Below, piece after piece: positions 1 to 6,153 of a stretch of 6,153 nt of DNA. The notes below the pieces were generated by a model. That model made no database searches. It saw only the letters and a program-made list of their open reading frames with translations, and was not told the DNA's origin. Position numbers and translations under genes: made by a program. Positions within the stretch are counted from its first letter, which is position 1; the number at the start of each line of letters is the position of its first letter. The stretch is from Methylotenera sp. (lineage in GTDB: Bacteria; Pseudomonadota; Gammaproteobacteria; Burkholderiales; Methylophilaceae): the NCBI GenBank assembly GCA_030693535.1, contig JAUYAL010000034.1, positions 1 to 6,153 of the forward strand, written 5' to 3'.

Positions 1-1295
1 TGATGGGTGGCGAAGTTGGCGTTAATAGCAAACCGGAATCTGGCAGCACCTTTTGGTTTACGGCTAAATTGCAACGCGGCCAACAAATGCCGATTGCAAG
101 CTTGAACACGGCTAGTGAGCGTGATGCTGAAACGTTGCTACGCTTACATCATCGCGGCGCAAAAGTGCTACTTGCCGATGATAGTGAAGTCAACCGTGAA
201 GTTGCAGTAGAGATGTTGCAAAGTGCGGGTATTGATTTAGAAACAGTGGGCGATGGTGCAGAAGCGGTAGAAAAAGTGAAGGCGCACCACTATGATTTGA
301 TTTTAATGGATATGCACATGCCGAACATGAACGGCCTGGAAGCGACAAGTGTTATTCGTCAATTATTGGGTTATGAAACTACACCTATTATTGCAATGAC
401 AGCCAATGCTTTTGATGAAGATCGGCTAGCCTGTTTTGATGCTGGCATGAGTGATTTTATTGCTAAGCCGGTAGCGCCTAATCACCTTTATGCTACTTTG
501 CTAAAGTGGTTGTCATCAATCAATAAGCTCAGCGTAGAGCAGCCACCACTTTCAACGAGTATCGACATTGAAAAACCATTAGCGATCATAAAAGAAACGC
601 AAGTGAAGGTCGTTACTAACAGCCATAGTCTGAACCTTCAAGAGGCTTTGGTGCAGTTAACAAGTCTGCCAGGCATGGATGTGGCGCAAGGGCTGGAGGC
701 ACTACGCGGAAACACCGAGAAATATATCAGCTTACTGGCGAGCTTCATTGATACTCATGCTGATAGCGTGTCGCAGCTAAAGGATTTTTTAGCTAAAGCT
801 GAGATTACTGCGGCACAACATTTGGCGCATGCGATAAAAGGTACGGCTGCAACTTTGGGTGCCACGGGCTTGGTAGCGGGTGCCGGTGAGTTGGAAAACT
901 TATTGCGTTTGAGCCCAAGTGAGGCGCTGAACCAAGCCGCAGTGGCTAACAGTGTTGAAGCCATCAATCATGCGCTTATCACCATTGCCGCCACGCTGCC
1001 TGCAACCATATCGGCACCGATAGCCGCAGATGTTGAAATGCCAACGATCAAAGTGTTAAAAACTTTGCTTGATGAGCTAGACATGCTGCTGGAAAGAAGC
1101 GACACCGCCGCTATTGTGTTTTTTGATAGCCACGCCGACGCCCTGCATGTAGCGTTGGGTGAGCCGTGCGTAGCTTTGGCACATGAGCTTAAAAAGTTCT
1201 CATTTGAAGCCGCGCGAGAAATTCTGGAAAATATGATTGCTTCTATCGATACTGCTCCTGCCGAGGATGGTATTGATAGCGATACGCTGTTGTAG
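1..1295 (+). CDS. Hybrid sensor histidine kinase, C-terminal part (HATPase end, receiver, Hpt), 5'-truncated by the window
   Basis: This is the C-terminal part of a multi-step phosphorelay kinase. The reading frame is open from the left edge, and the methionine at base 3 is internal, because the first ~23 visible residues (MGGEVGV, then GSTFWFT) are the final G-box and last strand of a HATPase_c domain. A receiver domain follows at about residues 53-170 (counted from that methionine). It has acidic D59/D60, phosphoacceptor D103 in LMDMHMP, T133 in AMTANA and K155 in AKP, so it looks functional. An Hpt domain at about 228-335 carries the HAIKG motif with phosphoacceptor H276 (codon 828-830). 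A helical tail (about 345-415) ends the protein. By family knowledge, phosphate would pass from the kinase histidine to D103, then H276, then to a separate response regulator. The sensor and dimerisation domains lie outside the window, so the signal is unknown. A c-di-GMP gene follows in the same direction. Confidence 0.93.
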   Translation, partial: MGGEVGVNSKPESGSTFWFTAKLQRGQQMPIASLNTASERDAETLLRLHHRGAKVLLADDSEVNREVAVEMLQSAGIDLETVGDGAEAVEKVKAHHYDLILMDMHMPNMNGLEATSVIRQLLGYETTPIIAMTANAFDEDRLACFDAGMSDFIAKPVAPNHLYATLLKWLSSINKLSVEQPPLSTSIDIEKPLAIIKETQVKVVTNSHSLNLQEALVQLTSLPGMDVAQGLEALRGNTEKYISLLASFIDTHADSVSQLKDFLAKAEITAAQHLAHAIKGTAATLGATGLVAGAGELENLLRLSPSEALNQAAVANSVEAINHALITIAATLPATISAPIAADVEMPTIKVLKTLLDELDMLLERSDTAAIVFFDSHADALHVALGEPCVALAHELKKFSFEAAREILENMIASIDTAPAEDGIDSDTLL

Positions 1296-1386
1296 GTGTG
1301 CAATTAATGGTGCGCCCACAAAAACCTCGCCCCATCGGTTGATCAAGCAATTTCATGGATAAAAAGCGGTTTTAGGTTAAAAAATA
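1296..1386. other. Intergenic gap between the hybrid kinase and the GGDEF-EAL gene
   Basis: This gap is 91 bases long. I see no convincing rho-independent terminator: no GC-rich stem followed by a T run. I also see no well-spaced sigma-70 promoter. A TTGATC at 1339-1344 and an A/T-rich GGATAAAA near 1357-1364 resemble -35 and -10 elements but sit too close together. No sigma-28 or sigma-54 consensus was found. The downstream gene may be read through from the kinase gene or have its own weak promoter here; the sequence does not decide. Confidence 0.5.
1374..1377 (+). promoter_or_regulatory. Weak ribosome binding site for the GGDEF-EAL gene
   Basis: An AGGT lies nine bases before the ATG at 1387, in an A/T-rich leader. 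It is a weak Shine-Dalgarno match. It favours the ATG at 1387 over the in-frame ATG at 1399, which has no purine-rich stretch at a usable distance. Confidence 0.45.
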
Positions 1387-3987
1387 ATGACATTAAACAT
1401 GAATGCGTCTAGTTCCTTTGCCCGTAGTCTTTGGCTGGTGTTGGCCATGCTTGCCGTGCTTACTATTGCCTTTGCCATTTACGTTTGGGCAGAAAAGCAG
1501 ATTGATCGCGCGAATGAGATGCGGCATCAATCCTTTTTATTAGTCAACGAACTTCGCCAATCTTCAGATGACTTGACCAACATGGCGCGCACCTACGTCG
1601 TCACAGGTGACCTGCGCTACAAAACCTATTATCAGGATATTCTGGATATTCGGGATGGCAAAAAACCGCGCCCAAAACAATATCAGCAAGCATATTGGAC
1701 TTTTGTTATCGCTGATGGCAAGCCGAAACGGGCTGATAACCAGCAAGCTGTGGCGCTTCTGGACTTGATGCAACGCGCAGGTTTTACGCAACAAGAGTTG
1801 AATCAACTGACAAAAGCTAAGCAGAATTCAGATGATTTAACTGCGATTGAGCTTGAGGCGATGCGGTTGGTGGCAGCATCGCATCCAGATGCGTCGCTGA
1901 ACAAAGCGAGCGCACTTAATACGCTACACGATGAAAAATACCATCAACTAAAAGCGGCGATCATGAGACCTATTGACAAGGTTTACACCATGATGGGTGA
2001 GCGTACGCTGAAGGCGGTGCAGGCCACCGAGATGATCGCATCAATCTTGCGCATTTTATTGATCATGTTTGCATTGGGTTTGGTGTTAAGCCTAATGCGT
2101 ACCTACAACGCGTTAAAGGCCACGCTAGGTGGCTCGGTAGATGAAGTGCAGGCGCAGATTGCCAAAATAGGATCAGAGGATTTAACCTCCGCTTTTTTGG
2201 TGGATGACGCTATGCAAAACAGTGTGCTGGGCTGGATTGCGAAAAAACAGGCTAAGCTTATTGAGGTTGAGCGTGAGCGTAAACTAAGTGAGACTAAGCT
2301 GATAGAAAGTGAATCACACCTGCGTGCCATTATTGAAAACGAGCCGGAGTGCATCAAAATATTGGATGCACAAGGACGCCTGCGGGAGATGAACCCGGCT
2401 GGCTTGGCAATGATTGAGGCCGACGCATTAGCGCAGGTTGCAGGGCATGCAGTAGAAAATTTGATTGCACCAGAACATCGCGCAGCTTTTGCTAATATGC
2501 ATAAAAGAGTACTGGCTGGCGAATCCATGCAATTGGAATTTGAGGTGATTGGGCTTAAGGGGGGCCGTCGCTGGCTAGAAACGCATGCCGTCCCGATGCA
2601 AGATGGGGGTGAAATTCTGCATTTGGCAGTGACTCGAGACGTGACGCTACGCAAGGCTGCTACTGAAAAGATAGAGAGCCTAGCCTTTTACGACCCTTTG
2701 ACGCACTTACCTAATCGGCGACTGCTGGTCGATAGGCTAAATCAGGCGCTGTCCTCCAGTACACGCTTAGGTAAAGATGGTGCATTACTGTTTCTCGATC
2801 TTGATCACTTTAAAACGCTCAACGACACGGTAGGGCACGATACCGGCGATTTGCTATTGCAGCAGGTCGCCGAACGCCTGATTGCCAGTGTGCGCGAGGG
2901 CGATACGGTTGCGCGTATTGGCGGTGATGAGTTCGTGGTGATGCTGGAAAACCTGAATGGGTCTGTGCTTGAAGTTGCCGCACAAGTTGAAGTGATTGGT
3001 CGAAAAATTCTTAATGCCCTTAATGTGCCTTACCAACTGGCGGGGTATGAATATCAAAGCACCGCTAGTATTGGCGTGGCGCTTTTTAGCACCCATGACC
3101 AATCTCAAGAAGAAATGCTGAAACATGCGGATATCGCCATGTATCAGGCTAAAAAGTCTGGCCGCAATGCATTAAGATTCTTTGATCCCTTGATGCAAGA
3201 GGCGGTTAATACACGTGCAGAGATCGAGCGTGAGTTACGTAAAGCGCTTGAATTGCAACAGTTTGCTCTTTATTACCAAACGCAGGTGGATAGCGCAGGG
3301 CGCGTAGTGGGTGCCGAGGCCCTAATTCGCTGGCTACACCCAGAACGCGGCTTGGTATCACCATTCCAGTTTATTCCGTTAGCTGAAGAATCGCGGCTGA
3401 TTGTTAAAATCGGGCAATGGGTGCTCGATACCGCATGCGCGCAACTTAAAGCGTGGCAACAAGATACGCGCACTCAACACCTGACATTGTCAATAAATGT
3501 TAGCGCTAAACAGTTTCACCAAGCTGATTTTGTGAGTCAAGTACAACAGGCCTCTCAGCGCCACAGCATTAACCCGACCTTGCTTAAATTGGAGTTAACA
3601 GAAAGTATTCTGCTAGAGCATGTCGCCGATACCGTTGCTATCATGAATGCACTAAAGGATATCGGTGTCCGTTTTTCATTAGATGATTTTGGTACGGGAT
3701 ATTCATCCTTGCAATATCTCAAGCAATTGCCGTTGGATCAGCTCAAGATAGACCAATCATTTGTACGTGATATTGCCATGGATAGCAGTGACGAAGCCAT
3801 TATTCGTACTATTATCGTGATGGCGCATACGCTAAACTTGAATGTGATTGCCGAAGGGGTTGAGACCGAAGCGCAAAAAAGCCTGCTAATGGATAGCGGA
3901 TGCAAATTTTATCAGGGTTATTTGTTCAGTCGGCCTGTGCCTATTGAGCAGTTTGAAGCGCTGTTAAAGCTGGGCGAGTCAGACTAA
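1387..3987 (+). CDS. Membrane-bound PAS-GGDEF-EAL protein (diguanylate cyclase/c-di-GMP phosphodiesterase)
   Basis: This 866-residue inner-membrane protein should make and/or degrade cyclic di-GMP. A first membrane segment at about 14-34 and a second at about 216-237 enclose a mostly helical periplasmic region with distinctive stretches ARTYVVTGD, ILDIRDGKKPRP and RAGFTQQEL. A HAMP-like linker (LGGSVDEVQ onward, about 247-270) and a charged coiled-coil stretch (about 285-312) lead to a PAS domain (about 308-425). The GGDEF domain (about 428-600) has DPLTHLPNRR, DLDHFK, an intact GGDEF at 512-516 and a REGD inhibitory site at 503-506, spaced five residues before it. The EAL domain (about 612-860) keeps E644 of EAL, N704, E736, D766/D767 in DDFGTGYSSL, K787, E823 and Q843. 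Both active sites therefore look intact; many such tandem proteins nevertheless have one dominant activity, which cannot be told here. ATG 1387 is chosen because the hydrophobic segment follows directly and AGGT lies upstream. Confidence 0.95.
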   Translation: MTLNMNASSSFARSLWLVLAMLAVLTIAFAIYVWAEKQIDRANEMRHQSFLLVNELRQSSDDLTNMARTYVVTGDLRYKTYYQDILDIRDGKKPRPKQYQQAYWTFVIADGKPKRADNQQAVALLDLMQRAGFTQQELNQLTKAKQNSDDLTAIELEAMRLVAASHPDASLNKASALNTLHDEKYHQLKAAIMRPIDKVYTMMGERTLKAVQATEMIASILRILLIMFALGLVLSLMRTYNALKATLGGSVDEVQAQIAKIGSEDLTSAFLVDDAMQNSVLGWIAKKQAKLIEVERERKLSETKLIESESHLRAIIENEPECIKILDAQGRLREMNPAGLAMIEADALAQVAGHAVENLIAPEHRAAFANMHKRVLAGESMQLEFEVIGLKGGRRWLETHAVPMQDGGEILHLAVTRDVTLRKAATEKIESLAFYDPLTHLPNRRLLVDRLNQALSSSTRLGKDGALLFLDLDHFKTLNDTVGHDTGDLLLQQVAERLIASVREGDTVARIGGDEFVVMLENLNGSVLEVAAQVEVIGRKILNALNVPYQLAGYEYQSTASIGVALFSTHDQSQEEMLKHADIAMYQAKKSGRNALRFFDPLMQEAVNTRAEIERELRKALELQQFALYYQTQVDSAGRVVGAEALIRWLHPERGLVSPFQFIPLAEESRLIVKIGQWVLDTACAQLKAWQQDTRTQHLTLSINVSAKQFHQADFVSQVQQASQRHSINPTLLKLELTESILLEHVADTVAIMNALKDIGVRFSLDDFGTGYSSLQYLKQLPLDQLKIDQSFVRDIAMDSSDEAIIRTIIVMAHTLNLNVIAEGVETEAQKSLLMDSGCKFYQGYLFSRPVPIEQFEALLKLGESD

Positions 3988-3993
3988 ACTTTT

Positions 3994-4007
3994 TAGGTTG
4001 CAACCTA
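3994..4007. repeat. 14-base perfect palindrome at the convergent gene junction
   Basis: TAGGTTGCAACCTA is its own reverse complement. It lies mostly in the 17-base gap between the two convergent stop codons and ends in the flhG stop codon. As RNA it could form a 5-bp stem with a TGCA loop. The T run (3990-3994) comes before the stem on the + strand, so this is not a canonical terminator in either direction. A further GTTGC at 4015-4019 could pair instead with GCAAC at 4000-4004. It may be a weak bidirectional termination element, a protein-binding site or chance. Confidence 0.4.
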
Positions 4008-4832
4008 TAGTTGAGTTGCGTAATCGAGGTTAGTGTTAGTGGGGGCGATTTTGCTATTTAAGCGCTGAGCAATCTGCTTGAATGCATTAGAAGCCGGCGT
4101 AAACGGGAAGGCATCAATCACCGGGCGACCAAGTTTTGCGGCCCTGCCAAGGTGGACGTCTGCTGGAATCGCGCCAAAAAATTCCAACTCAATTTGCATA
4201 AAGCGTTTTGCCACTTGCGCAATATTGTTAAATACGGCCTGCGCCTGCGCTTCGCTCGCATCATCCACAATAATGCCAAATGAGCGCCTGCCTAGCTGGC
4301 TACAAATTCGCTTAATTAACGTATAGGCATCTTTAATAGACGCTGGCTCGCGTGTAAGCTGAATTAAAATGTCGCTATTATTCAAGGTTTTTAAAGGCAA
4401 CAGATCGTCACTATTGAGTGTGGCATCTACCAGTACAATTTCATATTGCAACACTAGTTGATCAAATAACTGGTTTAATACATCACCAACATCATTACTT
4501 AGCGGCGTGCTGATTTGATTTTTTGACAGTAGCTTAGCTACAGCAAAGTCTTGCTTGGTATTTTTAATCGCTGCTGATAATGAGACAGAACTGCTGGCAA
4601 CGTCTAATAGCGCGGGTGTTTTTTCAGCCTCGTAACCAGACTCAGGTGATGTTTCTGAGGCGTGCATAATCAGCACATCATTACCTTGCGCGCGGATAGA
4701 GGCTGCCAAGTTAATCATCATGCGCGACTGATCTTGTGTGGATGACGCTGAAATAATAGAAACCACACGCGGTTTTGGTGCAGTCATGATGCGGCGTAAA
4801 CCAGCCGCTTGGTCATTCTTAAAATCAACCAC
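4005..4832 (-). CDS. flhG: FlhG/FleN-type MinD-like flagellar number regulator with degenerate nucleotide-binding motifs
   Basis: This 275-residue protein belongs to the MinD/ParA-like FlhG family, which partners FlhF at the pole and limits flagellar number. The assignment rests on DQAAGLRR at residues 7-14 (the N-terminal motif known in FlhG for stimulating the FlhF GTPase), on its position right after flhF, and on C-terminal family-like segments such as FFGAIPADVHLGRAAKLGRPV (split by motif: FFGAIPAD at 218-225, LGRAAKLGRPV at 228-238). The expected KGGVGKT P-loop is replaced around 28-38 by SASSTQDQSRM. The usual LLLDAD strand reads LIMHAS (54-59), and the DTxAG segment reads VDATLN (135-140). 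ATP binding is therefore doubtful. The start is a GTG overlapping the flhF stop by 8 bases, with only a weak upstream AGAG, which suggests translational coupling. A later ATG (residue 16) would delete DQAAGLRR and is less likely. I recall similar degenerate FlhG proteins in other Betaproteobacteria, so this may be a subfamily trait. Confidence 0.83.
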   Translation of the reverse strand: MVDFKNDQAAGLRRIMTAPKPRVVSIISASSTQDQSRMMINLAASIRAQGNDVLIMHASETSPESGYEAEKTPALLDVASSSVSLSAAIKNTKQDFAVAKLLSKNQISTPLSNDVGDVLNQLFDQLVLQYEIVLVDATLNSDDLLPLKTLNNSDILIQLTREPASIKDAYTLIKRICSQLGRRSFGIIVDDASEAQAQAVFNNIAQVAKRFMQIELEFFGAIPADVHLGRAAKLGRPVIDAFPFTPASNAFKQIAQRLNSKIAPTNTNLDYATQL

Positions 4833-6153
4833 GACTAATCTCTGTTGATAAGTTAGTCACAGTTTGTTTAGTATTACCCATAATAAAGGGCAATTCCTCA
4901 TTTTTAAACTGCAATGAGCGTCCATCAACCCCAGTTTTTAATGCCTTTTGAATTAGATAGTTTTTATTTGCGAGATGAATGTCTTCAGGCACGCGCTGGC
5001 CATTAGCCAAGTAATAAAGCTTGAGCTTTCCTCTCACAATCACATCCAACACACCGCCAATAGTCACAGCTTCATCCAGTTTCGTGATAATAGCGCCATC
5101 TAGACCTTTGCCTTTGTACGCCCTAATTACATCGGTGAGCGTTTCACCCGTACTGGTGGCGTTTAGGCATAGCAGTTTTTTAATCGGAGCGCTAGTGTTC
5201 GACAACATAGCGATCTGCTCTGTTACCATGGTGTCGCGCTGGCTAACGCCAACGGTGTCGATTAAAATCGTGCGCTTGCTTTTGAGTTCGTTTAGGGCGA
5301 TTTTAAGGTCTGCTTCATCTTTAACTGCATGCACCATTACGCCAAGAATTTTACCGTATATTCTGAGCTGTTCATGACCGCCGATACGATACGCATCCGT
5401 GGTAATCAGCCCTAGGCTTTCAGTGCCATGTTTCATCACATACCGCGCTGCAAGCTTGGCTGTTGTTGTGGTTTTGCCAACACCAGTCGGGCCAATAAGT
5501 GCAAATATCCCGCCTTGGTCTAACATGCCGCTTTCATTTGAAATGTTATCTAGGTTTTTGCTCAAAATAGACTTAACCCAAGCTAAAGCCTTTGGTTCAT
5601 CAAGGTTTGCCGGTAGCTTTTCAGATAACATTCTAGACAGTGCCGCACTAAAGCCGGCAGACAATAATATGTTTAATAGCTGCGTTTTAGTTGGGTATTG
5701 CTGCTGTACGTTGCTCCAGGCAATGGTCGTGAGCTGAGATTCAAAAACGTCACGCATACTGCGCATCTCATGCAGAATCTCAGTCATTTTCATGCTGGCA
5801 TCTAACATAGAAGCCTGCATAAGGCTATCTGGCATGGTTGGTTGAATGCTGATAGGCGCTGGCTGCGCTAAAGGTATTTGCGGTGCTGGTATTTCAGGAT
5901 ATGTCATTGTTGGCGCAAACGGCTGCGCTTGGTTGCTATGAAATCCCTCAATCTTTTTATTGATAACGGAGATTATCGCAGACGGATTATCGTTGCCAAA
6001 ACCCTCGGTGTGGCTACGATACGAAGCTTCCACCATAGCGGCATTGTCAACAATCGCATCCAGATCCTCTTCTTTAAGCGCGGTAATCTTGTTCCCACCC
6101 TCAACTATACGGTTGGATAAGATAATGGCATCCTCACCCAGCTCCAAGCGCAC
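4825..6153 (-). CDS. flhF: Flagellar biosynthesis GTPase FlhF, N-terminus beyond the window
   Basis: FlhF is an SRP-family GTPase that sets the site of flagellar assembly at the cytoplasmic membrane. The visible 442 residues begin inside the N-terminal B domain: LELGEDAIILSNR is a hallmark segment that normally follows roughly 20 residues, so the GTG at the right edge is an internal valine codon and the true start is outside. A Pro/Gln-rich linker covers about 72-110 and a helical N domain about 120-205. The G domain shows the P-loop GPTGVGKT at 221-228 (bases 5470-5493), TTDAYRIGGHEQLRIYG at 251-267, DTVG at 299-302, the guanine-specificity motif TKLD at 357-360, and ANGQRVPEDI at 383-392. 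All the GTPase motifs look intact. Its TGA stop lies inside the flhG start region (8-base overlap), so the two are surely cotranscribed. Upstream flagellar genes such as flhA would be expected to the right by family context but are not visible. Confidence 0.95.
   Translation of the reverse strand: MRLELGEDAIILSNRIVEGGNKITALKEEDLDAIVDNAAMVEASYRSHTEGFGNDNPSAIISVINKKIEGFHSNQAQPFAPTMTYPEIPAPQIPLAQPAPISIQPTMPDSLMQASMLDASMKMTEILHEMRSMRDVFESQLTTIAWSNVQQQYPTKTQLLNILLSAGFSAALSRMLSEKLPANLDEPKALAWVKSILSKNLDNISNESGMLDQGGIFALIGPTGVGKTTTTAKLAARYVMKHGTESLGLITTDAYRIGGHEQLRIYGKILGVMVHAVKDEADLKIALNELKSKRTILIDTVGVSQRDTMVTEQIAMLSNTSAPIKKLLCLNATSTGETLTDVIRAYKGKGLDGAIITKLDEAVTIGGVLDVIVRGKLKLYYLANGQRVPEDIHLANKNYLIQKALKTGVDGRSLQFKNEELPFIMGNTKQTVTNLSTEISRG

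Noticed and set aside
3..5. ATG at base 3 as a start codon for a standalone receiver-Hpt protein
   Set aside because: The residues after it match the last part of a HATPase_c domain, so the frame continues from upstream of the window.
755..1303. Two - strand open frames (70 and 111 codons) opposite the kinase Hpt and tail
   Set aside because: Both are antisense to a supported coding region, have low-complexity Ser/Ala-rich products and no family resemblance.
1339..1367. Sigma-70 promoter before the GGDEF-EAL gene
   Set aside because: The TTGATC and ATAAAA boxes are only about 14 bases apart, and no better pair with 16-18 base spacing was seen.
2103..2654. 183-codon open frame on the - strand inside the GGDEF-EAL gene
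   Set aside because: It lies wholly antisense to the PAS-coding part of a gene with clear domains. Its product is Ser/Ala/Cys-rich with no recognisable motif, as expected of a shadow frame.
3965..3994. Rho-independent terminator for the GGDEF-EAL gene using the TTTTT at 3990-3994
   Set aside because: The only inverted repeat just before the T run is AGTCAGACT, with at most a 3-bp stem, too weak for a terminator.
5021..5737. Two + strand open frames (118 and 112 codons) opposite flhF
   Set aside because: They mirror the FlhF G-domain codons; the hydrophobic-looking products come from reading the complement of a conserved GTPase and show no motifs.
6151..6153. GTG at the right edge as the flhF start codon
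   Set aside because: The sequence after it (RLELGEDAIILSNR) is internal to the conserved FlhF N-terminal domain, so roughly 20 residues are missing and this codon reads as valine.

Overview
This window is most likely from the chromosome of a motile, flagellated Gram-negative proteobacterium with moderate GC content. The style of the FlhF and FlhG proteins (an FlhG with an eroded nucleotide-binding site that keeps an N-terminal DQAAGLRR motif) suggests Betaproteobacteria, possibly a Methylophilaceae-like methylotroph. That placement comes from remembered family resemblance, not from a search. No RNA gene, mobile element, CRISPR array or phage feature was seen.

Layout: the left two thirds are on the + strand and carry signalling genes. 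First comes the 3' part of a hybrid sensor histidine kinase (1-1295): the end of its ATPase domain, a receiver domain, an Hpt domain and a helical tail. After a 91-base gap there is a complete membrane-anchored diguanylate cyclase/phosphodiesterase (1387-3987) with a periplasmic sensor region, a PAS domain, GGDEF and EAL. The right third is on the - strand and carries two flagellar placement and number genes. The C-terminal part of flhF (4825-6153, its start beyond the right edge) is followed by flhG (4005-4832), which overlaps it by 8 bases. The two gene pairs converge with only 17 bases between their stop codons, and a 14-base perfect palindrome sits at that junction.

How the genes may work together: FlhF is an SRP-type GTPase that places the flagellum, and FlhG normally limits flagellar number and stimulates the FlhF GTPase. 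The c-di-GMP enzyme and the hybrid kinase could feed environmental signals into motile-sessile decisions, but only adjacency supports that link. The clearest oddity is that FlhG appears to have lost all three nucleotide-binding motifs of the MinD/ParA family while keeping the short motif used to activate FlhF. The rest of the window looks ordinary, and I see no strong evidence for an entirely new system.
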